Positions 9,485 through 18,677 are shown, counted from the stretch's first letter. The stretch: DNA of 64,000 bases from Thiocapsa roseopersicina (GCF_900106925.1 NZ_FNNZ01000012.1:62001-126000); one strand, 5' to 3'. Numbers and translations: made by a program. The notes: generated from the sequence alone by a model not told the origin.

Positions 9485-9975
9485 GATGGAATCCTCCGAT
9501 GATCTTAAACGGATCTTCATTCAGGTTTGGATCGGGCTTTTCTTTGGATGTTGGCGCCGGTCAGGAGTCGAGCAGTTCCAGTTCGGCCTGCTTCGCCGAT
9601 CTTGTTTGTTTGAATCCTGCCACTGTTGCACCTATCGCAAGATTAGTTTGTTCGGGGCGCGATGTCCAGACGGAGTGCGGTGCGCCGAGGGTGAAATCGA
9701 GCGGCTCACCGGCTCGTTCGCCGCAACCTTCCCTGTCCGTTGGCCCTGGATTTCGCCCATATATCGATGAGGTCAAGCCTGCGACATCCCGCGGATATCT
9801 TCGGCAGATCCGGCCGCGATGGCTCGAGTCGTCGGCATACTTTATCGCGGCCTCCGTGTGTCTGGAAGTGAGCAGGGTTGCGGTTAGAACCGATGCTGTG
9901 CCAGACGCGCAACAAACCGGTTCTTCTGCACAGTCAGCCCGGGCAGTGTTTCCCGGATCAAAGTGCGTCGCCGGC
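9485..9975. other. 491-base intergenic stretch, no gene seen
   Basis: This gap separates two minus-strand genes. Frames open on the plus strand here are arginine/serine-rich and run antisense into the neighbouring genes, without family resemblance. The part next to 9484 must carry the leader and ribosome-binding site of the IPTL-CTERM gene. I see no convincing sigma-54 site or terminator. Confidence 0.5.
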
Positions 9976-12135
9976 TCAATTCATTCCGGGGTCAGGATTC
10001 CGTACCTCGAGCTCGATCCGGCGGTTCACCCCGGGGCCGATAATCCGTTCCTGCTCTGGGTCGATCTTCGGCTCACTCTTGCCGCGGCCCTCGGAGCTCA
10101 CCCGCTCCGAGGGGATTCCTCTGCGGACGAGAAACCGCGAGACCGTTGCCGCGCGCTGAGCGGAGAGTGCCTGATTGATAGAGTCGGTGCCGGAGCTGTC
10201 GGTATGGCCGATCACGTTGATCATAGCCGTCTCGGTCTCTTCAAGAACCTCTGCGATTGCGGTCAGCACCTCGCGTGCTCTTGTGTCTAAGGACGTGCTT
10301 CCGTCGAGGAATTGGACTGACTCGCCCAGATCGACCTTGATGAAATCTCGGTCAACGGCGCTGATCTCCACAGGGAGGGCGCGGAATCGATGCTCCAAAT
10401 CGGCTAGCGCCGCGGATCGAAGCGGCTCGGACGCGCTGCCGTTACGCGCTTGTGTGCCTTCCGTCAGAGTACCGGGAGGCGCCGAAGAGCCCATCTCTAT
10501 CCGGTCTGGAGCGCCTTGCCGCTCGTCGTCGGTTGCGGGAGACGGGTCTTGCGACAGCGGGGGCGGCGGCACGACTTCGGCAGTTCCTTCCGCCGTTGGA
10601 GTCGTCGGCGTCATCATGTCCCGCTCCCCCGCAGGGGAGGGCAGGCTGCGCTCGGAAGGTGCTTCGGGCTGTTGGGCCGGTGGAGCCGCCGTGGGTTCCG
10701 AATCCGGATCTGTCGGTGAGGTGGTGGATGGATCATCGGACGGTGGTGTCGCGGCGGGGACGGTCGCCGGTTGCGCCTCTCGGTCGACCTGATCGAGTAG
10801 GGCGGAGCGGAAGCGTTCGCTGATGCTCGATGTACCTAGCCAGACCATTGCCGCACCGACGGCGATCAGAATCAAGAACGCGATCAAGAGGCCGCCCGGT
10901 TGAAACGGCGTGCGTCTTTTGCGAACGCTGCTTGATGCCTCTTCAGCCAATCTCTCCGCGGCCTGGATCGACGCCGAATGGGTGGTCTTCATGGTACCTA
11001 ACGCATGTCGTGCGTCAGGGTGTGCGGCGCTTCGCGGAAGAGGTGGAACGATGTCGGTGGACGCTCTCGCCGGCGAGGGGGCATCTTCCGCTTGCAAGGC
11101 ACGGGCGACCGATGGGGGGACGTCTTCGTGCTCGCGAGCCAGGTCACGGACGAGGCTGCTTGATGTTGCCGGGGGCGAAGGGGCGCGCGAATCATCGATC
11201 TCCGGGACCAGAGGTGCGACGATTTCCATGGCATCGAAAGGCGTCAGGCCGTCGTCGCCGATCTCCGCCTCCGATGCCAAGCGCTCCCTTTGGGCTTGAC
11301 GACCCAGCGTATCGCGTTCGATCGGTATGAGTAGATGGGGTGCATGAATATCGATCAGATCGTCGACGGCCTTCGCCGTCACGGTCTTTTCGGATGCGCC
11401 GTAGGCGTAGACGAGTGCGGTATCACAGAGCAGGTTGATAAGGCGCGGAATGCCTTTGCTGTAATGATGGATGGCATGACAGGCCCCGCGATCGAAGATC
11501 TTGTATTTGCCGCCTGCGATCAGGATACGGTGATAAATATAGTGCTCGGTTTCGGACGCATCGAGCCGTCCGAGATGGTACGACGCAGCAACGCGTTGAA
11601 CGAATTGCTCCAGTTCCGCTCGTTGCAGGAGGTCGCGCAATTGGGGTTGGCCCAAGAGCATCAGCTGCAGTACGAGATCCTTGTCCGCGTTGATATTCGA
11701 AAGCAGTCTAAGCTCTTCGAGCTTGTCGAGTCCAAGATTCTGAGCTTCATCGACGATGAGCAGCACGCGCTTGCCGGCAGCGTATTGATCGATCAGGAAG
11801 TCGACGAATGCCTGATGAAGATCGCGCTTCGCGCTTGTCGCTGCCTGGATGTCGAATGCCTGGCAGATCCAGTCCATCAAGTCGCCGAGCGATTGATGCG
11901 TATGCGAGATCAAGCCGATCGTGACATCCCGATCAAGCCGATCCAGGAGGTAGCGCATCAAGGTGGTCTTGCCGGAGCCGATTTCTCCGGTGAGGATGAT
12001 GAAGCCTGCTTGGTTGAGCAATCCGTACTCAAGCAGGGTCAGCGCTTCCTGGTGTTTTTGGCTCAAGTACAAGAAGCCGGGATCCGGAAGAAGGGAGAAG
12101 GGTTTCTCGCGAAGTTCAAAAAAGGCTTCGTACAT
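9976..12135 (-). CDS. ExeA/GspA-type secretion ATPase fused to a periplasmic OmpA domain
   Basis: The 719-residue protein starts MYEAFFELREKPFSLLPDPG, the signature of ExeA/GspA and PEP-CTERM-locus secretion ATPases. A Walker A motif (GEIGSGKTT) lies at residues 50-58, with Walker B (LLIVDEAQNL) near 125. The AAA+ part ends near 290. An acidic linker is followed by one membrane helix near 415-437, then a proline-rich periplasmic stretch. An OmpA-like peptidoglycan-binding domain covers roughly 590-715, with the motif NVIGHTDSSGTD. ExeA normally ends in a PG_binding_1 domain; here OmpA takes that place. The likely job is ATP-driven assembly or anchoring of an export apparatus through the wall. 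The ATG has GGGGA upstream. Confidence 0.85.
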   Translation of the reverse strand: MYEAFFELREKPFSLLPDPGFLYLSQKHQEALTLLEYGLLNQAGFIILTGEIGSGKTTLMRYLLDRLDRDVTIGLISHTHQSLGDLMDWICQAFDIQAATSAKRDLHQAFVDFLIDQYAAGKRVLLIVDEAQNLGLDKLEELRLLSNINADKDLVLQLMLLGQPQLRDLLQRAELEQFVQRVAASYHLGRLDASETEHYIYHRILIAGGKYKIFDRGACHAIHHYSKGIPRLINLLCDTALVYAYGASEKTVTAKAVDDLIDIHAPHLLIPIERDTLGRQAQRERLASEAEIGDDGLTPFDAMEIVAPLVPEIDDSRAPSPPATSSSLVRDLAREHEDVPPSVARALQAEDAPSPARASTDIVPPLPRSAAHPDARHALGTMKTTHSASIQAAERLAEEASSSVRKRRTPFQPGGLLIAFLILIAVGAAMVWLGTSSISERFRSALLDQVDREAQPATVPAATPPSDDPSTTSPTDPDSEPTAAPPAQQPEAPSERSLPSPAGERDMMTPTTPTAEGTAEVVPPPPLSQDPSPATDDERQGAPDRIEMGSSAPPGTLTEGTQARNGSASEPLRSAALADLEHRFRALPVEISAVDRDFIKVDLGESVQFLDGSTSLDTRAREVLTAIAEVLEETETAMINVIGHTDSSGTDSINQALSAQRAATVSRFLVRRGIPSERVSSEGRGKSEPKIDPEQERIIGPGVNRRIELEVRNPDPGMN

Positions 12136-12491
12136 CTTCAGGGTCCCCTGGAAACACGGCGTCCATTGGTCGGCGAAGGTCGAGCTGCTTCGCGCAGGCT
12201 ATTTTAGCACTTGAGATGACCGTCCGGGGTTTGAGTGTACGGGCTCGGAAATCGCCGAGGTGTCTCGGTCCGGGGTGCATCGTAGAGGGTTTGCGGGCGC
12301 GCAGGGTATTCTCGGGTCTCGGCCGACGTGTCGAGGTCTGAACCGTCGTCCGGCTGCGACCATCGCTCCGGCCAAGGTGGCGGGCGACGCGGAGCGCCGG
12401 TAGAGGCGCGACATCGCCGGAGCGATGTCGCGAGCGCGCCGGTGGGCCGGTCTAATGACCATGACCCACCGTACGGTATTGGGCAGGGGCT
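12136..12491. other. Intergenic stretch without a gene
   Basis: This 356-base gap lies between two minus-strand genes. The one open frame (12199-12462, minus) is arginine/proline-rich with no recognisable family. The notable content is the perfect hairpin at 12407-12432. Confidence 0.5.
12407..12432. repeat. Perfect 11-bp hairpin with tetraloop
   Basis: CGCGACATCGC at 12407-12417 is exactly complementary to GCGATGTCGCG at 12422-12432, with a CGGA loop. No T-run follows on either strand, so it is not a classical terminator. It lies just downstream of the exported repeat-protein gene that ends at 12492. Confidence 0.8.
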
Positions 12492-13649
12492 TTACGGCCC
12501 GATAAGGATGTAACCGGCGGTTTCGGGGATATGGCCGGTTTCCGCGTCGAGCGACTGCTCCTCGACGACACGCAAGCTGGCCAGCTTATCGTTTTTCGTC
12601 TGCCAGCGAACTGTTGCGGGATCGCCCCCATTCGTTGTCTGCAGATGGGCAAGCAGCAGCGGTGCGTCCCGGAATGCGGTATTGAAGCGGATCTCATAGG
12701 GGCGGTGGGTGACCTCGGCGGCTGTTCGTCCAACCGCGTATTGCATGTGTTTGATCGTTCCCGTCGACACTTCCCAGGCGATGAAGTCGATCCGCTCGGC
12801 GACATGCTGCTGATCGCTGGCCTCCTGCTCGATCATTCCGACGCTGAAGCCGGATCGGCCGACGCTTTGGATTTCCGTTGTGACTGCCTCCGTGCCTTGA
12901 TCACTCGTGACGGCCGCCATCACAACAGGCGCGGACGCGAACGTCTGGGAAAACCCGGCTTGGATCTGACGGTTCGTCGCCGTCGTTACCAACCTGCCGG
13001 CCTCGACTTGGGCCCCGTTCTCCAATTGATAGCGTCCGCGCTCCATCGCGATATAACCGACTGAATCGAATGTATGTCGGCCATCGAGATAGTCCCATTC
13101 CTGCAGACGTATCCAGAATCCGTGCGGCTCGATGCCTGCGATGCGAATCACGTGGGGATCCGAATCGGACTCGCTGGCGGTCGTGGCTACGACGATCGGG
13201 TCCGTGAACGCTGTTTGGAAGCTGACCCATTGCCAAGCGTCGTCCACAAGCAGCTCTCCGCTATCGATCGGAGGACCGTCGAGCGAGATGCGGATCTCTT
13301 TGGAAAAGGCACTGAACTGGGTTCGGCTGTGGTTGCGGGATCTCGCCGCGAGGTAATAGGTGATGCCGGGCTCGGCACTTTCGAATTCCAGTCTGTCGGT
13401 TGCGGCGCCTTCTTGGTCTGCATCCAGGACCCATTCATATCGACCGCTTGCGCGTCCGATATGGATCTCGTAGCCGGCAATCCGCGAGTCTCCCGTGACT
13501 GGCTCCCACGTCAGCGTCAGTGGTGAAGCCGGAGAGGTCGGGGCAAACGACAGCAGCGCGACCACGAGGGTCAGCCCGAGAATAAATGGTAGGGACGGAG
13601 GTGAGAAAACTTTTCGGACAAACGAAAGGGTTGGCGGACTACAGGCCAT
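12492..13649 (-). CDS. Exported protein with two lectin-like beta repeats
   Basis: The ATG at 13649 has GGAGAG five bases upstream and gives 385 residues. A signal peptide precedes a fibronectin type III-like domain (LTWEPVTGDSRIAGYEIHIG, about residues 45-140). Two related beta-rich units of about 120 residues follow. Each has the pattern W..V.F...F.DPIVVA or F...PVVMA, then IQSVG..GF.V, then a WE/WD and IAxE element. This resembles H-type-lectin-like or carbohydrate-binding repeats, but I cannot name the family. The frame is open to 13751, but only the internal start gives a signal peptide and ribosome-binding site. Probably extracellular or periplasmic. Confidence 0.7.
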   Translation of the reverse strand: MACSPPTLSFVRKVFSPPSLPFILGLTLVVALLSFAPTSPASPLTLTWEPVTGDSRIAGYEIHIGRASGRYEWVLDADQEGAATDRLEFESAEPGITYYLAARSRNHSRTQFSAFSKEIRISLDGPPIDSGELLVDDAWQWVSFQTAFTDPIVVATTASESDSDPHVIRIAGIEPHGFWIRLQEWDYLDGRHTFDSVGYIAMERGRYQLENGAQVEAGRLVTTATNRQIQAGFSQTFASAPVVMAAVTSDQGTEAVTTEIQSVGRSGFSVGMIEQEASDQQHVAERIDFIAWEVSTGTIKHMQYAVGRTAAEVTHRPYEIRFNTAFRDAPLLLAHLQTTNGGDPATVRWQTKNDKLASLRVVEEQSLDAETGHIPETAGYILIGP

Positions 13650-14069
13650 CGAAACTCTCCACAAAAAGGTCGCGCTTCCGTTTCGCGTTTTGGGCTTCAA
13701 GTTAGGTGTGCGAAAATCAAACAGGAAGGCGCGGCCCGTGCGGCGAGCCACGATCGGCGAATCTGTTTACTCCGAAGTGGAAACGCAAGGATCTCAGGAT
13801 TTCTTCGATGCGTTTCGGGCGTGATCCCGATGCGTCCAACAGGTGATCGCACTCGGTTGTTCGCGGGAATGCGATCGAACGATTGCCTAAGGCGGCCCTG
13901 AGATAAGCGGAGCCTACGCGCTACAATTTAGGATGTCGGGTTATTTATAGGTGAAAACCCTATGATACATGCGGAGCCGCGGCGATGGAACCTTTTTGGC
14001 CGTCTCCGGTGAGGTTCGGGCGTCGTTCCGTGGTTGCGGTCGAGACGATTCCGGGTTGGGTGTGCTTGA
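13650..14069. other. Divergent intergenic region, 420 bases
   Basis: The gap separates a minus-strand exported-protein gene from the plus-strand lytic transglycosylase. A TACAAT (-10-like) lies at 13922-13927 without a clear -35. No coding sequence, tRNA or recognisable riboswitch is seen. Confidence 0.45.
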
Positions 14070-14987
14070 ATGAGGTTGACGCGGATGTCGGTGAATCGAG
14101 CTGAATACGTGAGTTGGATGTTGGGTTTCGGTCTGGCGTTGGTGATGGAGTTGCCGGCTGCGGATCCGGCCGAGCCCGTCGCCAGGCCGGTCGAGCCTTT
14201 GAGCGTCTCTGAAAATGTTGATGTCGTTACCGGCGTGGACTCCGATCGAACTGCCTCCAAGGCGTCTTCGGATTCACTGCCGATACCCCCTCGAACCGTT
14301 CCGCCGTCGTCGCGGCAGGTCAAAGCGACGATTGATCGTTTTGCCGATGAGTATCGGCTCGACCTTGATCTTGTACACGCATTGATTGGTGCCGAGTCGG
14401 CCTACGACGCGCATGCGGTTTCGCGCGCCGGCGCGGTGGGGTTGATGCAGGTGATGCCTGCGACGGGCGCAGATTATGGCGTGACGTCGGGCGATGCGCT
14501 TTTCGATCCGGAAACCAATCTGCATACCGGAATGCGACACCTCAAGCGGCTCCTCGAGAAGTACGACTCCATAGGGCAGGCCGTCATGGCATACAACGCG
14601 GGTGAAGGCGCGCTGGAGCGCAGCGGCGGATTCGTTTCCTATCCCGAGACGCAGCGCTATACCCATGCCGTTCTGGTGTCTTATCTCCGTAAAAAGGGCG
14701 TTGAGCCCTATTCGGCGCACGCGCGGCAGGTCCTCGGGATGGATGTGACCCCGGCAATGGCTCGAGCCACGGGGGCGGGCGGAAAGAGCGGTCAGGCTGC
14801 GGCGAGCTCGGAAACTGCGTCGACCGCCGAGGCGCCCGGGCGTCTACCGGCGACGCGCTTGCAGTCTCGGCTGGCGCCCGGCTTGTCGCATGCATCCGAG
14901 GCGGAGGTCTCTGCTCCCTTGTCTCGCCCGATCTCTCACGGCGTCTTGGACCGGAATCTGTCGCGCTTTTCGGTCGGCGGGAGATGA
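14070..14987 (+). CDS. Lytic transglycosylase, SLT domain
   Basis: The 305-residue protein has a hydrophobic N-terminus consistent with a signal peptide. A linker of about 60 residues precedes a soluble lytic transglycosylase domain at roughly 85-215. Visible motifs are ALIGAESAYD with the catalytic glutamate, then AGAVGLMQVMPATG, then AVMAYNAGEG. The enzyme cleaves peptidoglycan beta-1,4 bonds to give 1,6-anhydro-muropeptides in the periplasm. The low-complexity C-terminal 70 residues have no recognised domain. An alternative ATG six codons in is possible. As a single gene beside the secretion ATPase it may open the wall for secretion machinery; that link is positional only. Confidence 0.85.
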   Translation: MRLTRMSVNRAEYVSWMLGFGLALVMELPAADPAEPVARPVEPLSVSENVDVVTGVDSDRTASKASSDSLPIPPRTVPPSSRQVKATIDRFADEYRLDLDLVHALIGAESAYDAHAVSRAGAVGLMQVMPATGADYGVTSGDALFDPETNLHTGMRHLKRLLEKYDSIGQAVMAYNAGEGALERSGGFVSYPETQRYTHAVLVSYLRKKGVEPYSAHARQVLGMDVTPAMARATGAGGKSGQAAASSETASTAEAPGRLPATRLQSRLAPGLSHASEAEVSAPLSRPISHGVLDRNLSRFSVGGR

Positions 14988-15091
14988 CGACCGGCCGACG
15001 AGCTGGCGAGCTGGTGGCCGGGGAAAAAAGCATGCGGGCTGAGTATAATCCTCGGCTGCCCGATCATCTTTAGCGCGACGAGAACCCGGAT

Positions 15092-15556
15092 ATGCCCTCT
15101 GCTCAGCGTTTGTTGTTTCCCTTGACCTTTCCCCTGCGTCTGATCCCAAGTGTTCTGCACAGCCAAACGCTGGCGACTGCGTTGAATCAGGTCATGAAGG
15201 AGTCGCTCGCGGAAGGCGAGCTGGATTTTCTGGACGGTCGTCGGGTCGGTATCGAGATCGACGATATCGGGGTGCGGTATTGTCTGGGTGTGAGCGGCGG
15301 GCATATCCGTGGATACGGGAAGGATCTGCCGCCGGACGCGAGCGTTGCCGGCGGTTTACGCGAGTTTATGCTGTTGGCCGCGCGACGCGAGGATGCGGAT
15401 ACGCTGTTTTTTCAGCGCCGCTTGCGGATGTCCGGGGATACCGAGTTGGGGCTCTATCTGAAGAATTTCTTGGACGCGTTCGAGCCGCCGGCGCGCTGGG
15501 CGCCGCTCACGCGGGCGCTCGATCGCATGGCGGGGCTACGCTTTCCGGGGCGTTGA
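15092..15556 (+). CDS. ubiT: UbiT, SCP2-domain factor for oxygen-independent ubiquinone synthesis
   Basis: The 154-residue protein (FPLRLIPSVLHSQTLATALNQV, then a DFLDGRRVGIEI SCP2 lipid-binding core) matches the UbiT/YhbT family in sequence style and length. UbiT binds isoprenoid intermediates and, with the UbiU-UbiV iron-sulfur hydroxylase complex, allows ubiquinone synthesis without oxygen. It faces ubiV and ubiU, which lie convergently 70 bases downstream. This is the same local grouping seen in many facultative or anaerobic proteobacteria. The set fits a phototroph that needs quinone under anoxic conditions. Confidence 0.88.
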   Translation: MPSAQRLLFPLTFPLRLIPSVLHSQTLATALNQVMKESLAEGELDFLDGRRVGIEIDDIGVRYCLGVSGGHIRGYGKDLPPDASVAGGLREFMLLAARREDADTLFFQRRLRMSGDTELGLYLKNFLDAFEPPARWAPLTRALDRMAGLRFPGR

Positions 15557-15565
15557 TTGTCGCTG

Positions 15566-15602
15566 CCGGGTGTCGGATGGGCTGCGCTCATTCGACACCC
15601 GG
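15566..15602. terminator. Hairpin between convergent ubiT and ubiV
   Basis: CCGGGTGTCG (15566-15575) pairs perfectly with CGACACCCGG (15593-15602) around a 17-base loop. It sits in the 69-base space where ubiT and ubiV meet, so it may serve both strands as a terminator. No T-run follows, and a REP-like element is the alternative. Confidence 0.5.
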
Positions 15603-15625
15603 TGCATCCAAGTGGACCGAAAAGG

Positions 15626-16561
15626 CTAAAGGCGTCGCTCCATCGGGCTGTTGGCGATACCGGCCTGGCCCGTCCAATACCCGTCGCACAGGCCCGATGG
15701 GGTCCAGTCGCGCAGCTTGGACATCCCGGTCGCGAGATCCATGTCGCCGGTCAAACAGGCGGCGAAGACATCGATGATGCCTGCGGTGTTTTGCGACTGC
15801 GGGCTAATGCGCAAAAGATCGACGCCCATGCGCGTGACCTCCTGAAGCGAGGGCAGCAGGTTATGGGTGCCGGCCGATTGGGTCTGAATTCCGTTGAGTG
15901 CGAGGAAGGGCTCACCGTCCTGGGTCGCGACCAGCAGGCCATCCGGGTAGTCGGCGCAGCAGAACCGGCAGTCGTCTTTGGGCAGATCGCGGTTGTAGGC
16001 GGTGAAGCAGCGCGCCGAATAGGCGAGCGGCAGGCGCCCGAACGCAAACAGCTCGCATTCCACGCCGTCCGCCCGTGCGGCCAGTAGGTCGGCGGCGGTC
16101 TCGCGCCCGAGCTCCACCGGCAGGACCCAGCGTTTCAGCCCGCGGGCGACGAGGAAGGCCAAGGTGCGTTGGTTGTAGAGGTTGATCGAGTGACCGGCCA
16201 CGAAGGGGCGCCCTTCGAGAAAATCAAGCGCGCCGAGGTCGTTGGCCTCGACGAGAAAGCGCTCGTCGGCACAGATGCGTTTGAGTGTCTTTAGCTCGCC
16301 GTCGGACTCGATCAGGGCCAGTGTCGAGATCACCGCCTGCTTGCCCGCCGCGGCGACCCGCTCGGCCAGCTCCCAGTAATCCTCCGGGCGCAGCAGGCGC
16401 CGCTTCGAGCAGACGGTCTCTCCGAGATAGATGACGTCGACAGGGGTCTCGAGCATCTCGGCATAAAAGTCGAGGACCTGCTCGCGCGGCCAGTGATAGA
16501 GGATCGGGCCGAGTGAGAGGCGCGGGCGTGGCGATTGGCTCTGCGTGGAATCCATTGTCAT
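15626..16561 (-). CDS. ubiV: UbiV, [4Fe-4S] subunit of the anaerobic ubiquinone hydroxylase
   Basis: The 311-residue U32-family protein contains the four cysteines expected for the UbiV cluster. One lies in GETVCSKRR (residue 51). Three lie near 185, 198 and 202, spaced 13 and 4 apart (SARC and DDCRFCC). That spacing is the one described for E. coli UbiV C180/C193/C197. UbiU-UbiV forms a heterodimer that carries out oxygen-independent hydroxylation of the ubiquinone ring using prephenate. It is about 20 residues longer than E. coli UbiV at the N-terminus; the ATG at 16561 has GGAA upstream, and 16555 is an alternative. ubiU lies upstream on the same strand. Confidence 0.9.
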   Translation of the reverse strand: MTMDSTQSQSPRPRLSLGPILYHWPREQVLDFYAEMLETPVDVIYLGETVCSKRRLLRPEDYWELAERVAAAGKQAVISTLALIESDGELKTLKRICADERFLVEANDLGALDFLEGRPFVAGHSINLYNQRTLAFLVARGLKRWVLPVELGRETAADLLAARADGVECELFAFGRLPLAYSARCFTAYNRDLPKDDCRFCCADYPDGLLVATQDGEPFLALNGIQTQSAGTHNLLPSLQEVTRMGVDLLRISPQSQNTAGIIDVFAACLTGDMDLATGMSKLRDWTPSGLCDGYWTGQAGIANSPMERRL

Positions 16562-16625
16562 CGTCGTTCCGGATCAAGACTCATCGAAGATGATGGCGAT
16601 TTGCGGGAAAGGGTCGACCGGCGTG

Positions 16626-16649
16626 TAGGGGCGAATAAATTCGCCCCTA
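16626..16649. repeat. 24-bp perfect palindrome between ubiU and ubiV
   Basis: TAGGGGCGAAT and ATTCGCCCCTA flank a two-base AA centre. The same arm with one change (TAGGTGCGAAT) recurs in the pair at 18782-18863. It therefore looks like a dispersed repeat rather than an operator specific to ubiV. Confidence 0.85.
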
Positions 16650-16687
16650 ACAGGTTGTGCGCGCAGGACGGCCGATGTGGGCTCGGT

Positions 16688-17683
16688 CTAATGCCAGGGC
16701 CGGTGATAGGGGCCGATGGTCGTCTGCGCGCCTTCCGAGACCTGGGCAAGGGTTTGATGCCAACTCTCCTTCGCGCGAAACGCCTGCGGATTGCGTTTGC
16801 AGGCGTCGATTGCCTCACGCCACACCCCGGTGACCTGCGAGACATAGCGGGTGCTGCGTTGACGCCCTTCGAGCTTGATGGCGCTCACGCCGGCTGCGAG
16901 GATGCCCGGCAGGATGTCGAGCGTGTTCAGGCTGGTCGGCTCCTCGATGGCGTGACGGATCTCGCCTTCGACGCTAAAGCGTCCCTTGCAGAGCGTTGGA
17001 TAACCCGCCGGCTCGCCGTGTCCGCGCCGCTCGATCAGGACGCCGCCGAGCCGGGTTTCCTGACCCTGCGGGGTATCGCGCCACTCCACGTGCGCGGCCG
17101 GCGAGCAGGCACCGTAGGTGTTGGGCGACTGACCGCTGGCATAGGAGGACAGCAGGCAGCGGCCCTCCACCATGACGCAGAGGCTGCCGAAGCCGAAGAT
17201 CTCGACCGGGACCTCGACGTTCTCGATGAGGTTCGCGACCTGGGCCAGCGAGAGCACGCGCGGCACCACGACGCGACGGATCCCGAAATGGCGATGCATG
17301 AAGCCGATCGCGGCCGGATTGGTCGCCGAGCCTTGCACCGAGAGATGCAGATTGAGGTTCGGATGACGCTCGGCGGCATAGTCGAGCACGCCCATATCCG
17401 CCAGGATCAGGGCATCGACAGCCAGATCCGCGGCCCGGTCGACCGCGGCCGTCCAGCGCGACCAGCCGCTCGGCTGGGCATAGGTGTTGACGGCGACGAA
17501 GACCTTGACCTTGCGGTCGCGGGCGTACTTCAGACCCTCGCGGATCTGTTTTTCGCCGAAGTTCAGGCCGGCGAAGTGGCGGGCATTGGTGTCGTCGCGA
17601 AAACCGATATAAACGGCGTCGGCGCCGTTGTCGACGGCGGCCTTGAGCGACGGCAGATTGCCGGCAGGACAGACGAGCTCCAT
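16688..17683 (-). CDS. ubiU: UbiU, [4Fe-4S] subunit of the anaerobic ubiquinone hydroxylase
   Basis: From the ATG at 17683 (CGGAG ten bases upstream) the protein is 331 residues, equal to E. coli UbiU. The start MELVCPAGNLPSLKAAVDNGAD is typical of U32 peptidase-like proteins. Cluster cysteines are visible in SLCVMVEGRC (7 apart), in YGAC (17 further on), and in TLCKGRF. This reproduces the C169/C176/C193/C232 pattern of UbiU. It works with UbiV in oxygen-independent ring hydroxylation. The frame is open to 17746, but that extension lacks family similarity. yhcC lies immediately upstream on the same strand. Confidence 0.9.
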   Translation of the reverse strand: MELVCPAGNLPSLKAAVDNGADAVYIGFRDDTNARHFAGLNFGEKQIREGLKYARDRKVKVFVAVNTYAQPSGWSRWTAAVDRAADLAVDALILADMGVLDYAAERHPNLNLHLSVQGSATNPAAIGFMHRHFGIRRVVVPRVLSLAQVANLIENVEVPVEIFGFGSLCVMVEGRCLLSSYASGQSPNTYGACSPAAHVEWRDTPQGQETRLGGVLIERRGHGEPAGYPTLCKGRFSVEGEIRHAIEEPTSLNTLDILPGILAAGVSAIKLEGRQRSTRYVSQVTGVWREAIDACKRNPQAFRAKESWHQTLAQVSEGAQTTIGPYHRPWH

Positions 17684-17702
17684 ACAGGGTGGTCTCCGAG
17701 GG

Positions 17703-18677
17703 TCAGGCTGTGCTTGCAAGTTTTGGATGGGAAGCGGGCGCGGCATGATCGCCTTGGTGCGAGCCGCGTCGGTAAAGCTCCGCCTCGATGGCGTTCAGCA
17801 CCGCCCATTTGCGGTTGCACCACGCGGGCGCGAGCAGGATGTCGCGCGAGGCGGTACCGGTGAGGCGATGGAAGGTCACCTCGGGCGGCGTGCGCTCGAC
17901 CATGTCGGCGCAGATGTTCACGTAGTCCTCGAGCGCGAGCGGTGTGTAGTCGCCGCGTCGCCAGTCGATCGCCAAGCGGGTTCGGCGCACGACATGCAGC
18001 GGATGCACCTTCAATCCCTCGACGCCGAGCTCAAGCACCCGCTCCAGACTCGTCAAGGCCGCGTCGCGCCCCTCGCCCGGGAGACCGACGATCAGGTGTG
18101 CGCAGACCGGGATCCCGCGACGGCGTGCGGCCGCCACGGCGGTTCGGAAATCCGCGAAGTCGTGCCCGCGATTGACCCGTTCGAGCGTGCGGTCGTCCGC
18201 CGACTGAAGGCCCAGCTCAAGCCAGATCTCCTTGCCGCGGGCGCGATAGCGGGCGAGCAGGTCCAACACGGCCTCCGGGACGCAGTCCGGGCGTGTGCCG
18301 ACCGAGAGCCCGATGACGTCCGAATGGACGAGTGCGGCGTCGTAGCGCTCGCGCAGCGTCTCGACCGGGTCGTAGGTGTTGGTGTAGGCCTGAAAGTAGG
18401 CCATGAACCGCCGCGCCCCGGTGCGTTTGGCGATGACCGCGCGCCCCGCATCAAGCTGCTCCGCGATCGGCGCCGGCGCCTTCGCGTTGGGGCTGAAGGA
18501 GACGTTGTTGCAGAAGGTGCAGCCGCCGATCCCCTTTTGGCCGTCGCGATTGGGGCAGGTGAATCCCGCGTTCAGCGCGAGCTTGTGCACACGCTGACCA
18601 TAGCGGCTCAGCAGGTACTGACCGAAGGTGTTGACGCGAGCGCTGAGCGTGCGGTGCTGGGTCGGGGGGGCAGACAT
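17703..18677 (-). CDS. yhcC: YhcC-type radical SAM protein (TIGR01212 family)
   Basis: The 324-residue protein opens with NTFGQYLLSRYGQRVHKLALN and then a radical SAM cluster region, CPNRDGQKGIGGCTFC. A glutamate-rich ELGLQS and a HLIVGLPGEG segment are standard for the YhcC family. Its biochemical role is unsettled in E. coli; the family is annotated as TIGR01212. It is 20 bases upstream of the ubiU start in the same direction, so it may be co-transcribed with ubiU-ubiV. The linkage would suggest co-expression under anoxic conditions. Start at 18677 is an ATG. Confidence 0.85.
   Translation of the reverse strand: MSAPPTQHRTLSARVNTFGQYLLSRYGQRVHKLALNAGFTCPNRDGQKGIGGCTFCNNVSFSPNAKAPAPIAEQLDAGRAVIAKRTGARRFMAYFQAYTNTYDPVETLRERYDAALVHSDVIGLSVGTRPDCVPEAVLDLLARYRARGKEIWLELGLQSADDRTLERVNRGHDFADFRTAVAAARRRGIPVCAHLIVGLPGEGRDAALTSLERVLELGVEGLKVHPLHVVRRTRLAIDWRRGDYTPLALEDYVNICADMVERTPPEVTFHRLTGTASRDILLAPAWCNRKWAVLNAIEAELYRRGSHQGDHAAPASHPKLASTA

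Noticed and set aside
15566-15602. Classical intrinsic terminator between ubiT and ubiV
   Set aside because: The stem is perfect but there is no T-run on either strand, so it is kept only as a hairpin of uncertain function.
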